Shown here: positions 51,263-59,681 of the stretch, one piece after another | Layout: each line of letters begins with the position of its first letter | Position numbering within the stretch: position 1 is the stretch's first letter | Program-made: the position numbers and the translations under genes | DNA from: JBCAXA01 sp038534295 | Lineage (GTDB): Bacteria; Pseudomonadota; Gammaproteobacteria; Steroidobacterales; Woeseiaceae | Direction of reading: 5' to 3' | Length of the DNA: 64,000 nucleotides | NCBI GenBank assembly: GCA_038534295.1 | Contig: JBCAXA010000001.1 | Span: forward strand, 1,426,001-1,490,000 | The notes under the pieces: model-generated | Databases searched by the model: none | Seen by the model: the letters and a program-made list of their open reading frames with translations, nothing else | Told to the model about the DNA's origin: nothing

Positions 51263-52767
51263 CAGACCACCGACTCCGGCACGTCTTTGGGTTTCGGTCC
51301 GCGCTGCGGTACCTGCCGGCGGACCTTCGGCGGTGCGGGCTTTTTGTCCCAGACGCCGGCCGTATCGCCGCTGCCGACGCCGGTGAAAAACGTCCGCATG
51401 GCGTCAAAACGCTGCCGTTGGCCCAGCGCCGCGTTGATGATCGCCGATAGAGATCCAGCCCCCGCGGCACCCATTAGAGGACGTGCGGAGATTAGATTGG
51501 TAAAGTAAAGCCCGGGTACGCCATGTTCCTTAGCGCGTTGCACGACGGGGGTAGTGCCAATCGCTAGGTCTGGTTCAAATTCCCGCATCGCAGCAATGTC
51601 GTGCTCAAGCGATGCGCGGTAGTTGACGTGTACACCGTGTGATTCAAGCCAGTCGCAGTCAGACTGCGACCACGACGTACGCGGGCAAGCGGTTCCGACG
51701 TAGCGAACGTCGGCTCCACACTCGACCAGCAGTCGAGCGACGATGAGTTCGGAGCCTTCGTATCCGGACAACGTAATGCGCCCATCGATGGGAGCCTGTG
51801 CGCAGGCCTCACGGATAGCCGTGAGACTCTGCTGTTTCGCTGCGTCGAGAAGAGATTTCGGTAAGTTCAGCGCTGTCGCGACGGACTCCAGCCAGGCGGC
51901 GGTGCCGTCGACCCCGACCGGTGCAGAGCCAACGACCGGCCGACCGGCCGTTTCAAATTCGCGCACGCTGGCCGTATAGAACGGATGAATGGCCGCTGCC
52001 AGCTCGCAATCGAGCGCGGCATACAGCTCGCGCCACTCGCGGGTCGGCACGACGGGGCCGACCCCTAGGCCGAGCGGGGCCAAAAGTGCTGCGATTCCCA
52101 CCGGATCCGCCGGGAACATTTCACCCAACAGAGCAACCTTTGGCCGCTCGTCGGTGCGCGCATTCGGCATGGCCGCAACCGGACCTGCGGCGATCTCCGA
52201 ACGCGCGTACTTGAGCATCGCGCCCGCCAGAATGTCCTTGGCCTCGGCGTGGGTAGGCACGCCGAAACCGGGTACGTCGATGCCGACTATGCGTACGCCG
52301 TTGATGGTTTTTGGCAGCATCTGCAGCGGTACGCCCGAGGCGGTCGGCACGCAGAGGTTGGTGACGACGATCGCGTCATACCGCTCCGGATCCGCCATCT
52401 CGTGCACGGCGTCGCGAATGTCTTCGTAGAGCTGGCCGGTGACCAATGTTTCGGAATTAAACGGCACATAACCCACGGTGCGCTTGGCACCGTAGAAATG
52501 TGACGTGAAGGTCAGGCCGTAAACGCAGCAGGCCGAACCCGACAAAATGGTCGCTGTGCGGCGCATTCGCAGTCCGACCCGCAGCGATCCAAAAGCCGGG
52601 CACATGCTCTGCGGCTGATCGTGCGGACCGAGCGGGTAGTCGGCCGCGTAGCGGTCGAGTACCTCGCCGGCACCGGCTTTACGCGCCGCCTCACGAAGCT
52701 CGTCCTTCGCGTGGCAACCCGGCGTTGTCGCCGGCTTCGTTGGTGGAATGCTGCCGTCGCCGCTCAT
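51262..52767 (-). CDS. bchY: Chlorophyllide a reductase subunit Y
   Basis: The 501-residue protein carries the BchY pattern CPAFGSLRVGLRMRRTATILSG (about residues 56-77, with cluster Cys) and GSACCVYGLTFTSHFYGAKR. It lies 2 bp after bchX and overlaps bchZ by 1 bp, so the XYZ complex is made in step. Confidence 0.95.
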   Translation of the reverse strand: MSGDGSIPPTKPATTPGCHAKDELREAARKAGAGEVLDRYAADYPLGPHDQPQSMCPAFGSLRVGLRMRRTATILSGSACCVYGLTFTSHFYGAKRTVGYVPFNSETLVTGQLYEDIRDAVHEMADPERYDAIVVTNLCVPTASGVPLQMLPKTINGVRIVGIDVPGFGVPTHAEAKDILAGAMLKYARSEIAAGPVAAMPNARTDERPKVALLGEMFPADPVGIAALLAPLGLGVGPVVPTREWRELYAALDCELAAAIHPFYTASVREFETAGRPVVGSAPVGVDGTAAWLESVATALNLPKSLLDAAKQQSLTAIREACAQAPIDGRITLSGYEGSELIVARLLVECGADVRYVGTACPRTSWSQSDCDWLESHGVHVNYRASLEHDIAAMREFEPDLAIGTTPVVQRAKEHGVPGLYFTNLISARPLMGAAGAGSLSAIINAALGQRQRFDAMRTFFTGVGSGDTAGVWDKKPAPPKVRRQVPQRGPKPKDVPESVV

Positions 52768-52769
52768 GA

Positions 52770-53786
52770 TCAGACCGTGTCGTAAATGACTTCCAGCGAC
52801 GGTTTTGGCTCGACATTCGCACCGCGCATATCGGCGGCGGTCGCAGGCATCAGCTCGATGCCGGGACCCTCATCGCGATTGGCAAACAGATTCAACAAGC
52901 CGTCTTGGTCGAGCGGGTTCGGTTGCCGTGGCGGCGCGGTCGCGACGTTGGTGGCCAATTCCTCGAACAGCGAGGCCCAGTCGCCGCCTGGCTTGCCGAT
53001 GATTTCGTAATTGGCGCTTTTGCGGCGGATGTCCTCGTCGGCCGGAATCGCGGCCAGCACCGGAATATCTACCGCGTCGGAAAACGCCTGCGCCTCGCCG
53101 GTGCCGTCATCTTTATTGATCACCATGCCGGCCACACCGACATTGCCGCCGAGCTTTCTGAAGTACTGCACGGCGGAGCAAACGTTGTTGGCAACGTACA
53201 GCGACTGCAGATCGTTCGAACCAACGACGATGACTTTCTGGCACATGTCGCGGGCGATCGGCAGTCCGAAGCCCCCGCAGACCACATCGCCGAGAAAATC
53301 CAGCAGCACGTAGTCGAAATCCCAGTCATGGAAGCCGAGCTTTTCCATCAGCTCAAAGCCGTGGATGATGCCGCGCCCACCACAACCACGACCGACCTCG
53401 GGACCGCCGAGCTCCATGGCATAGACGCCATCGCGCTTAAAACAGACGTCGCCGATTGCGACAGCCTCGCCAGCGTTTTTCTTGGCCGCCGATGTTTCGA
53501 TGATCGTTGGGCAGCTGCGACCGCCGAACAGCAGCGATGTCGTGTCGCTTTTTGGGTCGCAGCCGATCAGCAGCACCTTTTTGCCCTGCTGAGCCATCAT
53601 GTAAGACAGGTTCGACAGCGTGAAACTCTTGCCGATACCGCCCTTGCCGTAGATGGCGATGATTTGAGTCTCTTTGGTCACTGGGCCCGTCGCCACAGGA
53701 TCGGGCTCTTGCGCAGCTTCCTCGCGCAGCCGATCGCGTTGGGCGATGTCGGGGCTAACGTGGATCGAAGTTCCATCGGCGCTCAT
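52770..53786 (-). CDS. bchX: Chlorophyllide a reductase iron protein
   Basis: The 338-residue protein is NifH-like: P-loop YGKGGIGKSFTLSNLSYM (about residues 46-63), switch region VLLIGCDPKSDTT, and the two cluster Cys in GGRGCGGRG and LGDVVCGGFG. ATP-driven electron transfer to BchYZ is its job. The ATG at 53786 overlaps the bchC stop (ATGA) and has GGAGG nearby; a 12-residue upstream extension is rejected. Confidence 0.95.
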   Translation of the reverse strand: MSADGTSIHVSPDIAQRDRLREEAAQEPDPVATGPVTKETQIIAIYGKGGIGKSFTLSNLSYMMAQQGKKVLLIGCDPKSDTTSLLFGGRSCPTIIETSAAKKNAGEAVAIGDVCFKRDGVYAMELGGPEVGRGCGGRGIIHGFELMEKLGFHDWDFDYVLLDFLGDVVCGGFGLPIARDMCQKVIVVGSNDLQSLYVANNVCSAVQYFRKLGGNVGVAGMVINKDDGTGEAQAFSDAVDIPVLAAIPADEDIRRKSANYEIIGKPGGDWASLFEELATNVATAPPRQPNPLDQDGLLNLFANRDEGPGIELMPATAADMRGANVEPKPSLEVIYDTV

Positions 53787-54775
53787 GTGGAGGCCCTCCA
53801 ATCGAGCACCATCTTCAGGCACTCCGGTTCGTCGAACGCCGTCGCGTACGCGTCGGCCGCAGCGGCCGCCGGCAGGCGATGCGTAATCAGGTCGTCGAGC
53901 GACAGGGCGCCGCGATCAACGAGGCGATGTGCTTTGGCGAGATCGCGCGGTTGCCACTCCGCCGAGATCCGCAGCTTCAGCTCGCGCATAAACGCCGCTG
54001 CGAACGCGAAACTGACGTCGCCGCTGTAAAAGCCGGCCAACACCAGCTCGCCGCCGCGACCGAGCCGCGGGGCAATGGCGTCAATGATCCGTTCTGCACC
54101 GCTGACGTCGCAGGCGCGGCGGTAATCGCTGTGATCGTCGGTCGCCGGATCGATGATCGGATAGCCCTGGCCACCGCTCCGACGCGCTGCATTGGTTTCC
54201 CAAACCACCGGCGGCTCGCCGCCGAGGGCTAGGGTCGCGCGCGCAAGCAGACGACCCAGTACACCGTGGCCAACAATGAGCTCGGGAGGCTTGAACTGAT
54301 CACGATCGTGCAGCGCATGGACTGCCGTGGCAGCGAGTGCAAGCAAGATGCCGCGCTCGGCCAACGCATCGCCGATCAGCAGCGTTTTCGATTCGGCGAC
54401 GACAACACGGGATGCTGCACCACCAAACAGGCCACGAATGTCACCGAAGCAGCTGGCGCCGGCGACAAAAACCCGCGAGCCAACCGGGGTCGTGCAGTGC
54501 TGGCCTGCTTTGCGCACCCGACCGACCGACTCGTAACCCGGCACCAGCGGATATCCCATGCCGGGAAATCTCGGCATCGTGCCCTTCCACAGGAGCCTTT
54601 CGGTACCGGAACTGATGCCGCTCCATTCGATGTCGACAACGAGGTCGGCCGGGCCTGGACGACTCAGCTCGAGCTCGCGCAGATCGACCGCGCCCGGCTG
54701 CTGCAGCACCACAGCAGTCGCGTTCCACGACGGCCGACGATCCGCTTCCACCGGCTTTTGTGACGGGCTAAACAT
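53783..54775 (-). CDS. bchC: 3-hydroxyethyl bacteriochlorophyllide a dehydrogenase
   Basis: The 330-residue medium-chain dehydrogenase-like protein has the BchC features: SGISSGTERLLWKGTMPRFPGMGYP (substrate-side loop, about residues 52-76, quoted as one motif region), VPGYESVGRV and a nucleotide-binding half. It oxidises the 3-hydroxyethyl group to acetyl. It heads the bchCXYZ-puf part of the superoperon and has its own promoter with PpsR-type boxes. Confidence 0.93.
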   Translation of the reverse strand: MFSPSQKPVEADRRPSWNATAVVLQQPGAVDLRELELSRPGPADLVVDIEWSGISSGTERLLWKGTMPRFPGMGYPLVPGYESVGRVRKAGQHCTTPVGSRVFVAGASCFGDIRGLFGGAASRVVVAESKTLLIGDALAERGILLALAATAVHALHDRDQFKPPELIVGHGVLGRLLARATLALGGEPPVVWETNAARRSGGQGYPIIDPATDDHSDYRRACDVSGAERIIDAIAPRLGRGGELVLAGFYSGDVSFAFAAAFMRELKLRISAEWQPRDLAKAHRLVDRGALSLDDLITHRLPAAAAADAYATAFDEPECLKMVLDWRAST

Positions 54776-54781
54776 GGAAGG

Positions 54782-54825
54782 TGTCAGTCTACTCTGACTC
54801 TTATAGTTGTCAATTTTATCTTACA
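54782..54825 (-). promoter_or_regulatory. bchC promoter overlapped by PpsR/CrtJ-type sites
   Basis: On the minus strand TTGACA (54808-54813) and TAGACT (54786-54791) are spaced by 16 bp, a good sigma70-type promoter in the 57-bp crtF-bchC gap. A perfect TGT-N12-ACA palindrome at 54808-54825 covers the -35, and a one-mismatch copy at 54782-54799 covers the -10. PpsR/CrtJ binds tandem sites of this kind and represses under oxygen. Confidence 0.8.
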
Positions 54826-54832
54826 CTTTTGG

Positions 54833-55936
54833 TCAGGCAGTCGCGACCATTACCTGCGCAACCATCGGCACTGCGGTGCGCCGCAGACGACAGTCCCGAA
54901 AGCCCGCCTTCGTCAGCATTTCGACGATTTCGTCGGGCCGCCGCGGCCGGCCGGAACCCATCGCCATCAGGTAGAAACTGAAGTACACGCCACCAAACAG
55001 CGGTGCCCCAGGCGTCGCCCGCATCGGTTCGGCGATCAACAGCTGACCGCCCGGCGGCAGGGCCGCGTGAATACGCGAGAAAAGTCCCTGCACGGCCGCG
55101 TCATCGTGGTCATGGACGATGCGAATCAGCGTCATCAAATCGGCATCACGCGGCAGCTCGTCGGCCAGGAAATCGGCTGGCCGGATCGCGATCCGCTCAC
55201 CAAGCCCAGCGTCGGCGAGGGAGCGTCGCGCCAATGAACACACGGCCGGTAGGTCGACGAGACTGAGTCGCGGCGTTTGGTGGCGCTCGGCAACGGCGCG
55301 CAGAAAAGCGCCGTTGCCGCCGCCCAAATCCATGATGTGCCGATAGCCACCGAGCGGTACGGCGCGCAAGACCTGTGTGCTAACCATCGGCTGGGTCGCG
55401 GCCATCAGCTCGGTGTAGGCGCTTGCGGCATCGGCGCCGACGCCGGCGCCGCCGCCGCCGGCATAGGGCCAGAACCGGGCGAGCGCGGGCTCGGTTTGGC
55501 CGCGTAGCAGCGCTACCGGATCGGCCAGATCGCCATAAAAAACGGCGTGATGACGAATCATGTCCGGCAGCGACGGATTCCCGAGCAGCATGGCGCCAAG
55601 TTCGCCCAGCCGAATCTGCTCGCGACCGTCAAACTCGACAAGGCCGATGACCGCTGCGGCCTCGGCGAGGACGGCGAAGCGCTCGGGCGCGATACCGGTC
55701 GCCTCGGCCAACGCCGCGCACGGGCGCGGCCCGTCACGCAAGGCCTCCAGCAGATCAAGTTCGAGACAGGCCGCTAAGACCTGCGAGCTCACGAAGCCAC
55801 CGATCAGATCGAACAAACGGCGGGCGCTGCGCCGTGCTACCCAGCGGGTCGGCCAAAACGTTTCGGCCGCGCGCTGGAAGCGCGGACTGGCGAGCAGCCG
55901 ATTGCGAAACTTCGCGAACGAGGACGAACCGGCCAT
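54833..55936 (-). CDS. crtF: Carotenoid 1-hydroxy O-methyltransferase (CrtF)
   Basis: The 367-residue protein is a SAM methyltransferase with the GxGxG-like motif IMDLGGGNGAFLRAVAER (about residues 200-217) and an N-terminal dimerisation domain (SQVLAACLELDLLEALRDG). CrtF methylates the hydroxyl made by CrtC on the way to spheroidene or spirilloxanthin. It lies 38 bp after crtE and 57 bp before bchC, the classical crtEF-bchCXYZ-puf order. Confidence 0.92.
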   Translation of the reverse strand: MAGSSSFAKFRNRLLASPRFQRAAETFWPTRWVARRSARRLFDLIGGFVSSQVLAACLELDLLEALRDGPRPCAALAEATGIAPERFAVLAEAAAVIGLVEFDGREQIRLGELGAMLLGNPSLPDMIRHHAVFYGDLADPVALLRGQTEPALARFWPYAGGGGAGVGADAASAYTELMAATQPMVSTQVLRAVPLGGYRHIMDLGGGNGAFLRAVAERHQTPRLSLVDLPAVCSLARRSLADAGLGERIAIRPADFLADELPRDADLMTLIRIVHDHDDAAVQGLFSRIHAALPPGGQLLIAEPMRATPGAPLFGGVYFSFYLMAMGSGRPRRPDEIVEMLTKAGFRDCRLRRTAVPMVAQVMVATA

Positions 55937-55974
55937 GGCTGGCAGTAGCGCCGCTGGGCGCTACAAGGACGCGT

Positions 55975-56847
55975 TCAGGCGGCGGCGCTGCGGTGCAGGG
56001 CCAGCGCCATGAAATGCTGCGCCTCGCCGGCAATCAAGGTCTTCAAGGCAGCCTGACCGGCACAGGCTGGGATGGCTTCGACCGCCTCGGCAACGCGCTC
56101 GCGCAGCAGTCGCTCGGACGCGCTCATGCCGCGCACGAGCACCGAGTTTGGCCGCGAATTGGCACTGTCGACGCCCACCGGCTTGCCGATCTCTTCCGGA
56201 TCGGCAGAAACGTCGAGAATGTCGTCGGCGACCTGATACGCCTCACCGAGTCGCTCGCCGACGCACACCCACGGTTCCGGATCGGCGCCAGCCGCGGCGG
56301 CGCCGAGCGTCGTCGCTGCGATAAACAACGCGCCGGTCTTTTGCCGCTGATAGCGCGTTAGCGGAACACTCTCCTCGCACTCCCAGGCCTGACCGGCGGC
56401 GATGCCGCGCGGCACGCTGGCAGCCTCGGCCAGCAGGCGGACCATCACGGGCAGGCGCTCCGGATGAAAACCGGCGCTGCGGGCCAGCATTTCAAAGGCG
56501 AGCACGATCAGTGCATCGCCGGCCAATACGGCGATACGTTCGTCGTAAGTGACATGTAGCGACGGCTTGCCGCGGCGGGTGGCGGCGGCGTCGAAGCACG
56601 GCAAATCGTCGTGCACGAGGGACGCGCAGTGCAACAACTCGACCGCTGCGGCCGCACAGTCGACCAGCGCCGAATCGCTGGCGTTGCAGGCCGTGGCGAC
56701 ACTCAACGTCAGTTTCGGCCGCACCCGAGCACCGCCGGGAAAGACCGCGTAGGCCAGCGCTTCGGTTAGCTGCGGCGGGCAGTCTTCGTGGTTGGCCAGC
56801 GAAATCGCGGCTTCGAGGGCGCGTTCCAATCGATCGGGCGAATCCAT
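55975..56847 (-). CDS. crtE: Geranylgeranyl diphosphate synthase
   Basis: The 290-residue prenyl transferase has the first Asp-rich motif DDLPCFD and second DDILD. GGARVRPKL and KPSLHVTYDERIAVLAGD are further family marks. It makes C20 diphosphate for carotenoids and for the bacteriochlorophyll tail. The ATG at 56847 has GGGAGGC upstream; a GTG 12 bp earlier is possible. It is divergent from crtC across PpsR-type sites. Confidence 0.92.
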   Translation of the reverse strand: MDSPDRLERALEAAISLANHEDCPPQLTEALAYAVFPGGARVRPKLTLSVATACNASDSALVDCAAAAVELLHCASLVHDDLPCFDAAATRRGKPSLHVTYDERIAVLAGDALIVLAFEMLARSAGFHPERLPVMVRLLAEAASVPRGIAAGQAWECEESVPLTRYQRQKTGALFIAATTLGAAAAGADPEPWVCVGERLGEAYQVADDILDVSADPEEIGKPVGVDSANSRPNSVLVRGMSASERLLRERVAEAVEAIPACAGQAALKTLIAGEAQHFMALALHRSAAA

Positions 56848-56872
56848 ACTGCCTCCCACTACGCCAGTGAAG

Positions 56873-56915
56873 TGTTAATTTTACTTGTCACTCAGAGTGT
56901 AAGTTAGAATAGACA
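56873..56915. promoter_or_regulatory. PpsR/CrtJ-type sites in the crtE-crtC divergent promoter
   Basis: A perfect TGT-N12-ACA site at 56898-56915 and a one-mismatch TGT-N12-TCA at 56873-56890 occupy the 106-bp gap between crtE and crtC. The repeat spacing of 25 bp and AT-rich composition match the bchC promoter. One regulator could control carotenoid genes in both directions. Confidence 0.75.
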
Positions 56916-56953
56916 GCCCAACCGAAGAGGTCAACCGAGCCGACCCGGTCTCG

Positions 56954-57937
56954 ATGCAGCACCTAGCGATGGCGCAAGCACTGCCCCAGACACCGAGCTG
57001 GCCCGGCTTTGACGAGGCGGTCGTCGACCGCGGCTATCGCTGGTGGTACCTCGATGCGAGCGCCGCCGATGGCCAACACCACCTCGTCGTCATCGCGTTC
57101 GTCGGTAGCGTTTTTTCGCCGTTCTACGCGCGCGCCTGTGACCGCGGCGACGCGGTGGCCGCTGACTATTGTGCGTTCAATGTCGGTCTCTACGGGCCGT
57201 CGTCACGGCATACCTGGGTTTTCACCGAATTCGAGTCCGCTGCCGTCGCGCGAACCGCCGACACGTTTGAACTCGGTCGCAATCGCCTCGCGTGGGATGG
57301 TCAAACCCTCACGATCGATGTCGACGATCGCAGCGCGCCGCTGCATGGCGTCGTGCGCGGCCAGATCCGGGTCACGCCGCAAGCGCTGACAGGCGCACCG
57401 TTTCGCTTTGGCAATCTCGAACGCCATGGTTGGTGGCCGATTGCGCCAAAGTGCGGCGTCACGGTGAGTGTTGCGAGCCCCGGTATCGCCTGGCACGGAT
57501 CGGGCTACCTCGACATGAATTTCGGTGACGAACCGCTGCACGAAGGCTTCGACGACTGGCAGTGGTGTCGCTGGCACGATGCCGACACCGCCGCGATTCA
57601 ATACCACGCAAGGCACCGTGGCGGCGGCGAAACGGCGCTTGCGTTAACGATCGCCAACAGCGGGGACGTCGCGCACGGCACGCTGCCGGCAGTCGCGACG
57701 CTGTCGAGGACGCTGTGGGGAATCGATCGCGCGTGGTACTCGGACGACGCATCGGCATCGGTCAGTACGATTGACGACACGCCGTTTTACGCCCGCTCGT
57801 TGGTCCATCGTACTCATCCGCCGGGCGCCAGTCCGTTGATGCACGAGAGTCTGTCGCTGCATCGCTTTCGCCGTGCGTGGGTCCGCCGTCTGTTGCCGTT
57901 TCGGATGAGATTCCCGCTCGGACGGCTATTCAGCTAG
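56954..57937 (+). CDS. crtC: Carotenoid 1,2-hydratase (hydroxyneurosporene synthase)
   Basis: The 327-residue protein matches CrtC: YRWWYLDASAADGQHHLVVIAFVGSVFSPFY (about residues 29-59, only key parts cited: WWYLDA and FVGSVFSPFY), then YCAFNVGLYGP, HGSGYLDMNFGDEPL and FDDWQW. It adds water to the carotenoid end, which CrtF then methylates. It is the only plus-strand gene in the photosynthesis cluster. The usual partner crtD does not follow; the next gene is convergent after 8 bp. Confidence 0.93.
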   Translation: MQHLAMAQALPQTPSWPGFDEAVVDRGYRWWYLDASAADGQHHLVVIAFVGSVFSPFYARACDRGDAVAADYCAFNVGLYGPSSRHTWVFTEFESAAVARTADTFELGRNRLAWDGQTLTIDVDDRSAPLHGVVRGQIRVTPQALTGAPFRFGNLERHGWWPIAPKCGVTVSVASPGIAWHGSGYLDMNFGDEPLHEGFDDWQWCRWHDADTAAIQYHARHRGGGETALALTIANSGDVAHGTLPAVATLSRTLWGIDRAWYSDDASASVSTIDDTPFYARSLVHRTHPPGASPLMHESLSLHRFRRAWVRRLLPFRMRFPLGRLFS

Positions 57938-57945
57938 CGCAGCCG

Positions 57946-58716
57946 TTAGAGCTCGCGTTTCAACCAGCGGATTCCGCGGCGGAGCAGTTCGTAGTAGACC
58001 GGCACTTTCCAGGCGCCGCGATCGACGTTCGGCCACCAGTCCATCAGCGGGCGCAAATCGTAGTGACCGCGGCAGTGGCCGATGGTGAGATAGAGGACGG
58101 CGCCGGCGCCGCGTTGCTTGATGTAGCAGACCGGGTGCGTCCCGACGGCACCGTCACCTTCGACGAAATCGGCCGCCGGCTCGTCGCACTGGGTCTCCAA
58201 CAAGACCTCGAGCTCGCCGTGGGTCTCGAGGTGATACAGCTCGCAATCGGTCTCGAAAGCCTCAACGCCGCTGACCAGAGGATGGTCAGCGTTGGCGACC
58301 GTCACCCGATACGGCGCGATCGGCGGGTGCGAGATGAACTGCGAGCCCAACAGCTCCATAAACAGCGGCGCAGCTCGCGGCGAATCCCAAAGGCCGTTTT
58401 TGAGCAACCGCAGAATGGAGTTCGTCCCGTGCAGCGCGTACCACCGCCCGCCTGCCTCCAACCAATCCCGGAGCGCTTCTTGCGCCGGCAGCGATGGGAC
58501 GAAATCGCAGGTGTAGCTGATCAGGCAATCCGCCGCGGTAATGGCGGCGGTGTCCTCGTAGTCCTCGAGGACGCGAACCCGAAATCGCGGTTCTTCCGCC
58601 AGCAGCTTGAGGAGTTCCAGTCGCGCGAAATCGATGTCGTGATACTTGCCGCCGGCGACCAGGACGCAGTTGATGGGCGACGGTCGGTCCTCGATGGCCG
58701 CTTTGGTTGCGCTCAT
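57946..58716 (-). CDS. ThuA-fold protein inside the photosynthesis cluster
   Basis: The 256-residue protein has a ThuA-like (class-I glutamine-amidotransferase fold) layout: NCVLVAGGKYHDIDFAR at the start, CLISYTCDFVPSLP, GGRWYALHGTNSI with the elbow region, FISHPPIAPYRV and the C-terminal TIGHCRGHYDLRPLMDWW. ThuA-domain proteins are linked to trehalose or other carbohydrate metabolism, and no role in pigment synthesis is established. It lies 6 bp after crtB on the same strand, so it is probably cotranscribed with puhE-bchIDO-crtB. A GTG 6 bp upstream is an alternative start. Confidence 0.75.
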   Translation of the reverse strand: MSATKAAIEDRPSPINCVLVAGGKYHDIDFARLELLKLLAEEPRFRVRVLEDYEDTAAITAADCLISYTCDFVPSLPAQEALRDWLEAGGRWYALHGTNSILRLLKNGLWDSPRAAPLFMELLGSQFISHPPIAPYRVTVANADHPLVSGVEAFETDCELYHLETHGELEVLLETQCDEPAADFVEGDGAVGTHPVCYIKQRGAGAVLYLTIGHCRGHYDLRPLMDWWPNVDRGAWKVPVYYELLRRGIRWLKREL

Positions 58717-58722
58717 TGTCAC

Positions 58723-59670
58723 TCAGCTTTCGGCGACCGCGTCGACCAGAAAACCGGTTTCCGGCAGCGCCGGCGAACGGTCGCGACCGCGTGGCCGGAC
58801 CGCCGACAACATCGAACGAGCCAGTAGGCGACGCTTCTGCGGCCGCGGCACATAGGCCCGCTGATTGATCGAATCGTAGCCATTGGCGGCAATCACTCTG
58901 CCAATCTCGGCATAGATCCGACGGGCGGCAAATATTCCGGGACGACACCGCAACGGCAGTTGCGCGATGCCCGTATGTGCGCGCCGATACAACGAATCGG
59001 CACGGGCCAGTAGGTCCGCCACGACGCCGCCCAACGCGGGCGTGAACGTCGGCTCGGCAAGAAATGTTTCGACGTCGATCCCCGCGCCGGCCAATGCATC
59101 CAGCGGCAAGTAGACTCGACCGTTGGCGGCGTCTTCGCCGACGTCTCGGGCGATGTTCGTAAGCTGCATGGCAACGCCCAAATCGCAGGCACGCGCGAGT
59201 ACGTCGGGCGCTCGCACCTCCATGATCATCGCCATCATGATACCGACTGTGCCGGCGACGCGCGCCGCGTAGTCGTTCAACTCAGACGCGTTGGCATAGC
59301 GCCGGCCCGAGAGATCCCAAGCAAAGCCTTCCAACAGCGCGGCCGGCACCGTACGCGGGATTGCGTAACTCTCGACCACGATGGTCATACCGCGATCGGC
59401 AGGACGGTTGCGGGGCCGCCCGGCGTAGATGCGTTCGAGACGCTCATACAGGTCGTCGATTTCGTCGAGCGGATTGGCGGACAAGTCGATCGCGTCGTCC
59501 GCTTCGCGACAGAATGCGTACAGCGCACACGCCGGCTCGCGAACGTCGCGCGGCAACAAATGCGAGGCCGCATAGAACGAGTGTGAGCCCTGCCGCAATA
59601 TTTCGCGGCAGTCCGCCATGTCGTTGATGTAGTGAACGGGGCGCTGCATAGCGGTAACAGATTTCACCAT
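58723..59670 (-). CDS. crtB: Phytoene synthase
   Basis: The 315-residue squalene/phytoene synthase has REILRQGSHSFYAASHLLP, the first Asp-rich motif READDAID, and the second motif QLTNIARDVGEDAANGRVYLP. It joins two GGPP to phytoene, the first committed carotenoid step. The ATG at 59670 has GAGAAC just upstream and is 11 bp after bchO; a longer in-frame open stretch within bchO is rejected. Confidence 0.93.
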   Translation of the reverse strand: MVKSVTAMQRPVHYINDMADCREILRQGSHSFYAASHLLPRDVREPACALYAFCREADDAIDLSANPLDEIDDLYERLERIYAGRPRNRPADRGMTIVVESYAIPRTVPAALLEGFAWDLSGRRYANASELNDYAARVAGTVGIMMAMIMEVRAPDVLARACDLGVAMQLTNIARDVGEDAANGRVYLPLDALAGAGIDVETFLAEPTFTPALGGVVADLLARADSLYRRAHTGIAQLPLRCRPGIFAARRIYAEIGRVIAANGYDSINQRAYVPRPQKRRLLARSMLSAVRPRGRDRSPALPETGFLVDAVAES

Positions 59671-59681
59671 GTTCTCGGCTC

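Noticed and set aside
50150..51508. 452-codon plus-strand open frame
   Set aside because: Antisense to bchZ and the end of bchY, which are strongly conserved; Arg-rich nonsense-like composition.
52905..54029. 374-codon plus-strand open frame
   Set aside because: Antisense to bchX and bchC; no signal or domain.
57877..58827. 316-codon plus-strand open frame
   Set aside because: Antisense to the ThuA-like gene and the end of crtB; no recognisable motif.
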